A DNA stretch of 64,000 nucleotides from Massilia sp. Root335. GTDB taxonomy: Bacteria; Pseudomonadota; Gammaproteobacteria; Burkholderiales; Burkholderiaceae_D. The position numbers and the translations under genes were made by a program. The notes under the pieces are model-generated. The model was given only the letters and a program-made list of their open reading frames with translations. It had not been told where the DNA came from and did no database searches. Positions 10,538 to 18,267 of this stretch are shown here, piece after piece. Location: NCBI RefSeq assembly GCF_001425685.1, contig NZ_LMCY01000005.1:62271-126270 (forward strand), read 5' to 3'. Each line of letters starts with the position of its first letter. Within the stretch, counting starts at the first letter, position 1.

Positions 10538-10560
10538 TTATGCACAGCTTCTGTGCATAA
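10538..10560. promoter_or_regulatory. Inverted pair of perfect DnaA boxes
   Basis: Two 10-bp arms, TTATGCACAG and CTGTGCATAA, face each other across a 3-bp spacer (CTT). Each arm contains a perfect 9-mer DnaA box. A further near box (TTGTTCACA) lies 3 bp upstream at 10526-10534, giving three adjacent sites. Confidence 0.65.
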
Positions 10561-10815
10561 TCCGGAAAAGTGCTTGGTTTACCGTGGTTTACGAGTTTTC
10601 TTCAAGTGTTGCATCAAGTTTTTGCTGCACTGCGCTCAAGTTTTTCACCGGAAAGGCGCAGTTATGCACAGAAGCGCTCAAGCGATGAGAAATTTCGTGT
10701 GCTCAAAGTCGAAAAAACTAAGTCATTGAATTTATAGGGTATTTTTAGGGATATACATAGAGATTTTCCTAACGTTTTGATCTAGCGTAAACCTTCTCCA
10801 CGGTCAACTTTTCCA

Positions 10816-10846
10816 TTTTCCACAAAGTTTTCCACAGTTCTCCACA
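10816..10846 (+). promoter_or_regulatory. Array of three direct DnaA-box-like sites
   Basis: TTTTCCACA at 10816 and 10828, and TTCTCCACA at 10838, lie in the same orientation at 12- and 10-bp intervals, about one helical turn apart. Each differs from TTATCCACA at one position. They end about 20 bp before the priA start, so they could also influence priA expression. Confidence 0.5.
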
Positions 10847-10867
10847 GTTTCTCGACAAGGTCCCGGA

Positions 10868-12874
10868 TTGTCCCACTGCATCCTGCAAATCGCGCTCGAC
10901 ACGCCGCTCGACAGCCTGTTCGACTACCGCTGGGCATGCGAACCCGGTAGCGAGCCGCAAGTCGGGCAATTGGCGCTCGTGAACTTCGGGCGGCGCGAGG
11001 CGGTCGGGCTGATCGTCGCCGTCAAGCACGAGACGGACGTCCCGGCCGACAAGCTCAAGGACGCCATCGCCGTGCGCAGCCAGCTTTCTCCGCTGCCTGA
11101 ACGATGGATCGCGCTGGCGCGCTTCGCCGCCGCCTACTATCACCGGCCGCTGGGCGAGGTGGCGCTGCCGGGCCTGCCGAAAAACCTGCGCCTGTCGACG
11201 ACGGTGGCGCTGGACCGCGCGCTCAAGAAGCTGGCCAAGCTGCCGGACGCGCATGACCCGATGCCGACCGACATGCCCGTGCTGAATGCGGCCCAGCGGC
11301 AGGCGGCGGATGCCATCGGCGGTGCGCTAGGCTTCAGTCCGATGCTGCTGTACGGCGTGACGGGCAGCGGCAAGACCGAGGTCTATCTGCAGGCCTGCGC
11401 CCAGGTGTTACACCGCGACGACGCTGCGCAGATCCTGATCCTGGTCCCCGAAATCAACCTGACGCCGCAGCTGGAAGCGAACATCCGCGCGCGCTTTCCC
11501 GGCGTGATGCTGGCGACGCTGCACAGCAGCCTGTCGGAAGGCGAACGCATGCTGCACTGGCTGGCCGCGCACACGGGCCGCGCGCGCATCGTGCTGGGCA
11601 CGCGGTTGGCGATCCTGTCATCGCTGCCGAACCTGAAAATGATCGTCATCGACGAGGAACACGACCCGTCGTACAAGCAGCAGGAAGGCCTGCGTTATTC
11701 GGCGCGCGACCTGGCCGTATGGCGCGCGCGCCAACTGGACATTCCGATCGTGCTCGGGTCGGCCACGCCGTCGCTGGAAAGCTGGCACCACGCGCAGACG
11801 GGCCGCTACCGCAGGCTCGAACTGCGCGAGCGCGCCGTGCGCGATGCCGTGCTGCCGCGCGTAAAACTGATCGACATGGAGCGCGACAAGCCGAAGGAGG
11901 GCCTGACGCCGACGCTGATGCAGGCGCTGCGGCTGCGCATCGAACGGGGCGAGCAATCGCTGCTGTTCCTGAACCGGCGCGGCTACGCTCCCGTGCTGTG
12001 CTGCGAGGCCTGCGGCTGGATCAGCAACTGCACGCGCTGCACCGCATTCATGGTCCTGCACCGGCCGGAACGGCGCCTGCGCTGCCACCACTGCAGCCTG
12101 GAGACGCGCATCCCGCACGCGTGCCCGACCTGCGGCAACGTCGACCTGCAGCCGCTGGGCCGCGGCACCCAGCGCGTCGAGGAAGGCTTGCAGGCGCTGT
12201 TCCCGCAGGCGCGCATCCTGCGCATCGACGCCGATTCCACGCGCCGCAAGGGCAGCGCGCAGGAGGCGTTCGATACCGTGCACCGCGGCGACGTCGACAT
12301 CCTGATCGGCACGCAGATGGTCGCCAAGGGCCACGATTTCAAACGGCTGACCCTCGTCGGCGTGCTGAATCCGGACACGGCGCTGTTCTCGCAGGATTAC
12401 CGCGCCAGCGAGCGCCTGTTCGCGCAACTGATGCAGGTGGCGGGACGCGCCGGCCGGGCCGGACTGGAATCGGAAGTGCTGATCCAGTCGCGCTACTGCC
12501 AGCATCCGCTGTACGGCGCCGTGATGCGGCACGACTACGACCGCTTCGCCGGCAGCCTGCTGGAAGAACGCCACCAGGCCGCGCTGCCGCCGTACATGTA
12601 CCAGGCGCTGCTGCGTGCCGAGGCGCCCGAGCTGGCGACCGCCATCGAATTCCTCGAGGCCGCGCGCGACGCGATGCCGTCGGACGCGGTCGTCATCAAC
12701 GATCCGATCCCGATGACGATGACCCGCGTGCACAACGTCGACCGCGCGCAACTGCTGGTCGAATCGAATTCGCGGCCGGCGCTGCAGGCGTTCCTGACCG
12801 AGTGGGTGGAGGCGTTGCGGGCGCTGAAGTCGCGGGTGCGGTGGTCGCTCGAGGTCGATCCGCTGGATATTTGA
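10868..12874 (+). CDS. priA: Primosomal replication restart helicase PriA
   Basis: 668 residues, slightly shorter than the E. coli protein. The start is TTG at 10868; the next codons (SHCILQIALDTPLDSLFDY) match the conserved PriA N-terminal DNA-binding domain, and AAGG lies 8 bp upstream. Walker A GVTGSGKTE at about 163-171, DEEH at about 262-265, and the helicase-C motifs near IGTQMVAKGHDF and QVAGRAGRAG are intact. Zinc-binding cysteines are present between about 377 and 421 (CCEACGW, CTRC, CHHC, CPTCG). PriA recognises stalled forks and recombination intermediates and reloads DnaB. It is preceded by the DnaA-box region. Confidence 0.97.
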   Translation: MSHCILQIALDTPLDSLFDYRWACEPGSEPQVGQLALVNFGRREAVGLIVAVKHETDVPADKLKDAIAVRSQLSPLPERWIALARFAAAYYHRPLGEVALPGLPKNLRLSTTVALDRALKKLAKLPDAHDPMPTDMPVLNAAQRQAADAIGGALGFSPMLLYGVTGSGKTEVYLQACAQVLHRDDAAQILILVPEINLTPQLEANIRARFPGVMLATLHSSLSEGERMLHWLAAHTGRARIVLGTRLAILSSLPNLKMIVIDEEHDPSYKQQEGLRYSARDLAVWRARQLDIPIVLGSATPSLESWHHAQTGRYRRLELRERAVRDAVLPRVKLIDMERDKPKEGLTPTLMQALRLRIERGEQSLLFLNRRGYAPVLCCEACGWISNCTRCTAFMVLHRPERRLRCHHCSLETRIPHACPTCGNVDLQPLGRGTQRVEEGLQALFPQARILRIDADSTRRKGSAQEAFDTVHRGDVDILIGTQMVAKGHDFKRLTLVGVLNPDTALFSQDYRASERLFAQLMQVAGRAGRAGLESEVLIQSRYCQHPLYGAVMRHDYDRFAGSLLEERHQAALPPYMYQALLRAEAPELATAIEFLEAARDAMPSDAVVINDPIPMTMTRVHNVDRAQLLVESNSRPALQAFLTEWVEALRALKSRVRWSLEVDPLDI

Positions 12875-12943
12875 TTTCCCCCTCCCAAGCCGAGTTCCTG
12901 AAAACAGCGTATCGTCACGCTCGTGAACTTCCCGGAGGTGAGG

Positions 12944-14380
12944 ATGAAGAAACTGAAGGTCGATGTCGCCATCATCGGCGCCGGCACGGCCGGCCTGGTC
13001 GCCTACCGCGCCGCCAGGGCGCAGGGTGCGCGTACGGTACTGATCGAGAGCGGCGTCTACGGCACCACGTGCGCGCGCGTGGGCTGCATGCCCAGCAAAC
13101 TCCTGATCGCCGCCGCCGAGGCCGCGCACATGCTGCATCTCGCGCCGGGGTTCGGCGTGCATCCGGGCGCTGTCCGCATCGACGGCGTGGCCGTGATGGA
13201 ACGCGTGCGGCGCGAGCGCGACCGCTTCGTCGGCTTCGTCGTCGACGGCGTCGATGCCATGCCGGACGAGGACAAGGTGCGCGGCCACGCCCGCTTCACC
13301 GATCCGCACACGCTGATGGTCGACGACCACACCGAGATCGACGCCTGTCGCATCGTGATCGCCACCGGCTCCAGCCCGACCCGCCTGCCGGCGCTGGACA
13401 ATGTAGGGCCCGGCGTGATCACGAGCGACGACGTGTTTTACTGGAACGACCTGCCGCGTTCCGTGGCCGTGATCGGCACGGGCGTCATCGGCCTGGAAAT
13501 CGGCCAGGCCCTGGCTCGCCTGGGCGTGCGCGTGCGCATGGTCGCGCGCGGCGGCAGCGTGGCGCAACTGTCCGACCCCGTCGTACTCAAGACCGCCGCG
13601 CGCGTGCTGTGCGAGGAACTCGACATCCACTTCCAGTCGCGCATCCTGCGCGCCGAGCAGGACGGCGACGACGTCGTGCTGACGACGGGCCGCCACGACG
13701 AAGCGCATACGGAACGTTTTCAATACGTGCTGCAGGCCGCCGGCCGTACGCCCAACGTGCACGACCTCGGCCTGGAAAACGCCGGCATCGCGCTGGACGG
13801 CAACGGCGTGCCGCTGTTCGACCCGCGCACCATGCAATGCGGGAACAGCCACATCTTCATCGCCGGCGACGCCAACCACGAGCGGCCCGTGCTGCCCGAG
13901 GCGGCCGACCACGGCAAGATCGCCGGCGACAACGCCGGCCGCTTCCCGGACATCCGTCCCGGCCTGCGCCGCACGCCGCTGACAGCCGCGTTCACGGAGC
14001 CGAACGTCGTCACCCTGGGCGCCAGCTACAAGACGCTGTGCGCGCCGGGTAGGTCGAAGTTCGCGGTGGGGCAGGTGTCGTTCGAGAACCAGGGCCGCAG
14101 CCGCGTGATGTTGCAGAACAAGGGCATGCTGCGCGTCTACGGCGAGTACCGCACGGGCCGCTTCCTGGGCGCCGAGATGATCGCCCCGCGCGGCGAACAC
14201 ATCGGCCACTTGCTGAGCTGGGCGGTGCAGTCGCGCATGACGGTCGACCAGATGCTGGAGATGCCGTTTTACCACCCCGTGATCGAGGAGGGCGTGCGCA
14301 CGGCGCTGCGCGACCTCGCGGCCAATCTCGCGAAGGGAGAAAGCGACATCGATCCGGACGAGGTGGAACCCGGTACGTGA
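12944..14380 (+). CDS. Dihydrolipoyl dehydrogenase-like FAD disulfide oxidoreductase
   Basis: 478 residues. ATG at 12944 has GGAGG five bases upstream, favouring it over an in-frame GTG at 12923. N-terminal FAD-binding GAGTAG (residues 12-17), redox pair in C43-ARVG-C48 followed by MPSK, NAD-binding GTGVIGLE in the middle, and a C-terminal dimerisation domain with the active-site HPVIEEG His-Glu pair. These are class I pyridine-nucleotide disulfide oxidoreductase features. It stands alone, not beside E1/E2 dehydrogenase genes, so whether it serves lipoamide or another disulfide is open. No extra N-terminal metal-binding domain of the MerA type is present. Confidence 0.88.
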   Translation: MKKLKVDVAIIGAGTAGLVAYRAARAQGARTVLIESGVYGTTCARVGCMPSKLLIAAAEAAHMLHLAPGFGVHPGAVRIDGVAVMERVRRERDRFVGFVVDGVDAMPDEDKVRGHARFTDPHTLMVDDHTEIDACRIVIATGSSPTRLPALDNVGPGVITSDDVFYWNDLPRSVAVIGTGVIGLEIGQALARLGVRVRMVARGGSVAQLSDPVVLKTAARVLCEELDIHFQSRILRAEQDGDDVVLTTGRHDEAHTERFQYVLQAAGRTPNVHDLGLENAGIALDGNGVPLFDPRTMQCGNSHIFIAGDANHERPVLPEAADHGKIAGDNAGRFPDIRPGLRRTPLTAAFTEPNVVTLGASYKTLCAPGRSKFAVGQVSFENQGRSRVMLQNKGMLRVYGEYRTGRFLGAEMIAPRGEHIGHLLSWAVQSRMTVDQMLEMPFYHPVIEEGVRTALRDLAANLAKGESDIDPDEVEPGT

Positions 14381-14399
14381 TGCGTGGTTCAGTCGTAGC

Positions 14400-14419
14400 G
14401 TGGGCACCCCGTGCCCACC
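14400..14419. repeat. Palindromic extragenic repeat, family 2 copy A
   Basis: GTGGGCACCCCGTGCCCAC, followed by C, forms a tight palindrome between the convergent ends of the oxidoreductase gene and the DUF1857 gene. The same core recurs at 43744 and 54190, and a variant at 46991. It could serve as a shared transcription terminator or REP-like site. Confidence 0.75.
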
Positions 14420-14423
14420 ATTC

Positions 14424-14909
14424 CTAATTCAGCAGCGAGGCGTCCAGTTTTCCGTCCGCCGCCAGCTGCCGCACGACCTTGACGGTGTCGATGTCCGCTT
14501 CCTTGTACGCCGATTTCTTGAAGTCCTCGTACATCCGGCCGGTCTCGTCGGTGGCCGACGGATTGCCGTCGTCGTAGCGGAAGCGCACCACCAGCGCTTC
14601 CTGCGTCGGCGTCTCGATGCTCATGGTCAGCAGCGATTGGGCGATGTCGCCCTGCGCCGGCACTTCGTAGCGCACCTCGCGCAGCGGGGTCAGGATCACC
14701 TTGTCGTCGATGACGAGGTCGCCATAGCGCAGGCGGCGCGCGAAGCTGCCGCTGGTCCGTTCGCTGATCGTGCATTCGTCCAGGTGCGGCACGAACAGCT
14801 TCGGATCCTCGGCGCGCAGCACGAGGCCGCGCCACAGCTGTTCGCGGGTGATCGTGTCCATCAGCGGGTTGAGGGGATCGTTTATCTCAATCAGGTGTTC
14901 AAATTTCAT
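14424..14909 (-). CDS. DUF1857 (AtaL-like SRPBCC fold) protein
   Basis: 161 residues, start ATG at 14909 (MKFEHLIEINDP). The protein matches the DUF1857/AtaL-like branch of the SRPBCC helix-grip fold: N-terminal LIEIND, central W-x-G-L-V-LR and alternating beta strands with RRLRYGD and EVRYE. SRPBCC proteins hold small hydrophobic ligands in a cavity; some are cyclases or lipid binders. No catalytic function can be read from the sequence. Upstream ORF sequence beyond 14909 looks untranslated. It ends 43 bp from the oxidoreductase gene, convergent, with a palindromic repeat in between. Confidence 0.8.
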   Translation of the reverse strand: MKFEHLIEINDPLNPLMDTITREQLWRGLVLRAEDPKLFVPHLDECTISERTSGSFARRLRYGDLVIDDKVILTPLREVRYEVPAQGDIAQSLLTMSIETPTQEALVVRFRYDDGNPSATDETGRMYEDFKKSAYKEADIDTVKVVRQLAADGKLDASLLN

Positions 14910-15090
14910 TTTGATTAACTCGTGCAAACGGCGCCGGAGGCGCTGACAGGGCGATGGTAACGCATACCGTGTCCGGGGCGCGACATATCGGTCCATGCAT
15001 TTGTAAAGGGTCGTTAAACCACGCGACATATGCGGACGAATTGCGGCACACTCTCGGCGATTGTGTCACCCATATTGTCGAGTATTTACA

Positions 15091-15972
15091 ATGCCCCTGC
15101 ATCGCGTTCCCCCTATTCTCAAAAGCGTTGCCCTCGTGCGCAACTGGCTGGTCGAAAACGTTCCCTGTACCGATTCGATGCTCGGCTACGACCTGTTCCT
15201 CAAACTCGGCAACGACTTCGTCGCCGGCCAGCGCCTGAAACTGTCCGCGCTGGCGCAGGGCCTGCCGTACTCCGCCGAGGAGGTTGCCGCCCAGTTGCGC
15301 CGTTTCGAGGAACACGGCCTGGTGGCGCTGGCGAGCGATGCCGACGACGGCCTCGTGGTGGAAGGCACCGAGCGCTTCCTGGCGCTGCTGGACCGCTACG
15401 GCCGCGTCTTCGACGCCGTGTTCATCGTGCGCGGCGAATTGCGCGGCCAGCAGTTGCTGGTGTCGTCGAACCAGCCCGAACTCGCCGATTTCGGACGCCT
15501 GCTGTACGACCGCATGTATGACCTCGGCTGGCTGTACCTGCACAATTTCGGCAGCGCGTGCTTCCTCATCGCCTCGCTGGCACGGCGCCTGGCCGAACTG
15601 CACGGCCACCGCGCCCGCATCGTGTCGGGCCTGGTCGAAGTGGAAAACCAGGGCAATATGTTCCTGCTGGGCGGGCAGGGCTTCGCGAAGCCGGGCCAGA
15701 TCGACGGCCACGCCGTCTGCGTGATCGACGACGCGCTCGTCCTGGATTTCGGCCTGGGCAACGTACGCAAATCGTACCGGCGCGATTTTTATTGGGGCAC
15801 GATCGCCGATTACGAGCGCGACGGCGCCGTGTTCGCCCGGCTGACGCTGCCGGACGGCGTCACCATGGCCTGGAAGGACGACTGGCAGTCGCCCAACACC
15901 GAGGCCGAGCTGGCCCGCTACGCGCCGCACATCGACGAATTGGCCGCGCAATACGTCGCCCGCTACCGTTGA
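15091..15972 (+). CDS. Winged-helix protein with transglutaminase-like C-terminal domain
   Basis: 293 residues; ATG at 15091 (MPLHRVPPILKS). Residues ~1-95 look like a winged helix: LKLGNDFVAGQRLKLSALAQ, then a helix of the form AEEVAAQLRRFEEHGLVAL, then a short wing. The C-terminal half has a conserved Cys in GSACFLIASLARRL, a His in DGHAVCVIDD and an Asp in LVLDFGLGN, the order of the Cys-His-Asp triad in transglutaminase/papain-like folds. I do not recognise a named family. It could be a DNA-binding regulator fused to an enzyme-like sensor, or an unusual hydrolase. No operon partner is obvious; rep follows 122 bp downstream. Confidence 0.7.
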   Translation: MPLHRVPPILKSVALVRNWLVENVPCTDSMLGYDLFLKLGNDFVAGQRLKLSALAQGLPYSAEEVAAQLRRFEEHGLVALASDADDGLVVEGTERFLALLDRYGRVFDAVFIVRGELRGQQLLVSSNQPELADFGRLLYDRMYDLGWLYLHNFGSACFLIASLARRLAELHGHRARIVSGLVEVENQGNMFLLGGQGFAKPGQIDGHAVCVIDDALVLDFGLGNVRKSYRRDFYWGTIADYERDGAVFARLTLPDGVTMAWKDDWQSPNTEAELARYAPHIDELAAQYVARYR

Positions 15973-16094
15973 ATCCGGCGCCCTTGCCGGCGCGTCAAGG
16001 CAGGTCTGCAACACGGCCGTGCGCATTTGCGCCGGCCCGCTTCAACGCGGGGACGAGCTTGTTACAATGCTGAGCTCTCCCATCCAAGGTTCCC

Positions 16095-18155
16095 ATGTCC
16101 AACGCCCCGAATTTCGGCCTGAACGGTCCGCAAAGCGAAGCCGTGCTCTATCTCGACGGTCCCTGCCTGGTGCTGGCCGGCGCCGGCTCGGGCAAGACGC
16201 GCGTCATCACGCAGAAGATCGCCTACATGATCGAGCACCGCGGCTACGATCCGCGCACGATCGCCGCGCTCACGTTCACGAACAAGGCCGCGCTCGAAAT
16301 GCAGGAACGCATCGCCAAGCTGCTGAAACAGCCCAAGCAGGCCAAGCAGCTGACCGTATCGACGTTCCACTCGCTGGGCGTGAAAATCCTGCGCCAGGAA
16401 GCGGCCGGCGTCGGCCTGAAGGACCGGTTTTCCATCATGGACAGCGACGACTGCTATACCGTCGTCTCCGACCTCGCCGTCACCACGGATAAACAGGAGA
16501 TCCGCCGCATCCAGAACGCGATCTCGCTGTGGAAGAACGGCCTCGTTGACCCCGAGGACGCGATCCGCGACGCGCGCGACGAGGACGAGGCCCAGGCCGC
16601 CCGCATCTACCGCAGCTATGTCGCGACCTTGCAGGCCTACCAGGCCGTCGACTTCGACGACCTGATCCGCTTGCCGGTGGAATTGTTCCGCAATAACGAG
16701 CCGATCCGCGACCGCTGGCAGCGCCGCCTGCGCTACCTGCTGATGGACGAGTACCAGGACACCAACACCTGCCAGTATGAACTGGTGAAACTGATGGTGA
16801 CGGGCCTCGGCAAGAAGCCGATGTTCACGGCCGTGGGCGACGACGACCAGGCGATCTACGCGTGGCGCGGCGCGTCGGTGGAAAACCTGCGCACCTTGCA
16901 GACCGACTTCCCCGACCTGAACGTGATCAAGCTGGAGCAGAACTACCGCTCCACCACGCGCATCCTGCAGGCGGCCAATGCCGTGATCGGCAACAACCCG
17001 AAATTGTTCGAGAAATCGCTGTGGTCCGAGCACGGATTGGGCGAGCCCATCAAGGTGCTGGGCATGCCGAACGACGAGACGGAGGCCGACCAGGTCGCGA
17101 TCATGATCTCGGCCGACCACTTCCAGCGCAAAAATAAATGGTCGGACTTTGCGATCCTGTACCGCGGCAACCACCAGGCCCGCGTGATCGAGCAGGCGCT
17201 GCGCAAGGAACGCATCCCGTACACGATCTCGGGCGGCCAGAGTTTTTTCGACAAGGCCGAGATCAAGGACATCATCGCCTACCTGCGCCTGATCGCGAAC
17301 GAGGGCGACGACCCGGCATTCATCCGCGCGATCACGACCCCCAAGCGCGGCGTCGGCATGACGACCCTGGAGGCGCTGGGCGAATTCTCGAAGCAGTGGA
17401 ACTGCTCGCTGTTCGAGGCCGCGCTGAAGGGCGGCATCGAAGCCAGGCTGCAGGACCGGCAACTCATTCCGCTGCGCGAATTCTGCCACTTCATCAACGA
17501 CATGGAAGCACGCGCCACGCGTCCCGGCCCATCCGGCAGCGGCGACAACGCCGCCGAACTGCTCGACGACATGATGAAAGAGATCAATTACGAGCACTAC
17601 CTGTACGAGAACTTCGACGACCGGGCCGCGCAAGGCAAGTGGCAGAACGTGCTCGAGTTCACCAACTGGCTGAAGGAACGGGGCCGCGGCGGGCGCGACC
17701 GCGACGGCGAGGAAAAAAACCTGCTCGAACTGACGCAGATGGTGGCGCTGATGTCCATGCTCGAGGGCCAGGACGAGGAGCCGGACGCCGTGCGCATGTC
17801 GACCTTGCACGCCTCGAAGGGCCTCGAATATCCGCACGTCTACCTCGTCGGTTGCGAGGAGGGCATCCTGCCGCACAAGGGCGACCCCGACGACCCTGTC
17901 GAAAAGATCGCCGCCCGCATCCAGGAAGAACGCCGCCTGATGTACGTCGGCATCACGCGCGCGCAGCGCAGCCTGCACGTTACCTGGTGCAAGAAGCGCA
18001 AGCGGGCGGGCGAGCTCGTGCATTGCGACCCGTCGCGCTTCATCAAGGAAATGGCGCTCGACGTCGGCGACGCGGTCCCCAAGGAAAACGAAGTCATGAC
18101 GCCCAAGGAACGCCTCGCCAACCTGAAAGCCCTGCTGGCCACGCCCAAGGTCTGA
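16095..18155 (+). CDS. rep: ATP-dependent DNA helicase Rep (UvrD/Rep family)
   Basis: 686 residues, the usual size for Rep. Superfamily 1A motifs are in order: Walker A AGAGSGKTRV (about 28-37), ALTFTNKAA (Ia), DEYQDTN (II), GDDDQAIYAWRGA (III), and HASKGLEYPHVYLVG followed by RRLMYVGITRAQ (V-VI). It moves 3' to 5' on single strands, displaces proteins and helps forks pass obstacles. Rep rather than UvrD is suggested by the N-terminus (LNGPQSEAV) and the absence of the long UvrD C-terminal tail. Start ATG at 16095. No operon partner is seen. Confidence 0.9.
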   Translation: MSNAPNFGLNGPQSEAVLYLDGPCLVLAGAGSGKTRVITQKIAYMIEHRGYDPRTIAALTFTNKAALEMQERIAKLLKQPKQAKQLTVSTFHSLGVKILRQEAAGVGLKDRFSIMDSDDCYTVVSDLAVTTDKQEIRRIQNAISLWKNGLVDPEDAIRDARDEDEAQAARIYRSYVATLQAYQAVDFDDLIRLPVELFRNNEPIRDRWQRRLRYLLMDEYQDTNTCQYELVKLMVTGLGKKPMFTAVGDDDQAIYAWRGASVENLRTLQTDFPDLNVIKLEQNYRSTTRILQAANAVIGNNPKLFEKSLWSEHGLGEPIKVLGMPNDETEADQVAIMISADHFQRKNKWSDFAILYRGNHQARVIEQALRKERIPYTISGGQSFFDKAEIKDIIAYLRLIANEGDDPAFIRAITTPKRGVGMTTLEALGEFSKQWNCSLFEAALKGGIEARLQDRQLIPLREFCHFINDMEARATRPGPSGSGDNAAELLDDMMKEINYEHYLYENFDDRAAQGKWQNVLEFTNWLKERGRGGRDRDGEEKNLLELTQMVALMSMLEGQDEEPDAVRMSTLHASKGLEYPHVYLVGCEEGILPHKGDPDDPVEKIAARIQEERRLMYVGITRAQRSLHVTWCKKRKRAGELVHCDPSRFIKEMALDVGDAVPKENEVMTPKERLANLKALLATPKV

Positions 18156-18267
18156 CGCACGGCCGGAGGCGCAGGGTGCGCACGATTGAAATTCTTATTT
18201 GACTTCAACTGTTGCGCGGGAAATACTTTCACGAATCAATTTTCACGCAGCAAGCATCGTTAATTTA

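Larger units (their letters stand above)
10310..10867. other. Origin-like intergenic region (hemE-priA gap)
   Basis: A 558-bp gap without a credible gene. It contains perfect DnaA boxes (TTATNCACA) at 10538-10546 and 10662-10670 on plus and 10552-10560 on minus, plus one-mismatch boxes at 10502-10510, 10526-10534, 10816-10824, 10828-10836 and 10838-10846. A strongly AT-rich stretch (about 10681-10815) lies between the two box groups and could act as an unwinding element. Gene strand also flips just upstream (about 9.1 kb). This combination resembles a bacterial oriC, but dnaA/dnaN are not in the window, so it may instead be a DnaA-titrating or DnaA-regulated promoter region for priA. Confidence 0.55.

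Noticed and set aside
11618-14407. 929-codon minus-strand open frame opposite priA and the oxidoreductase
   Set aside because: Compositional artefact; both plus-strand genes are unambiguous.
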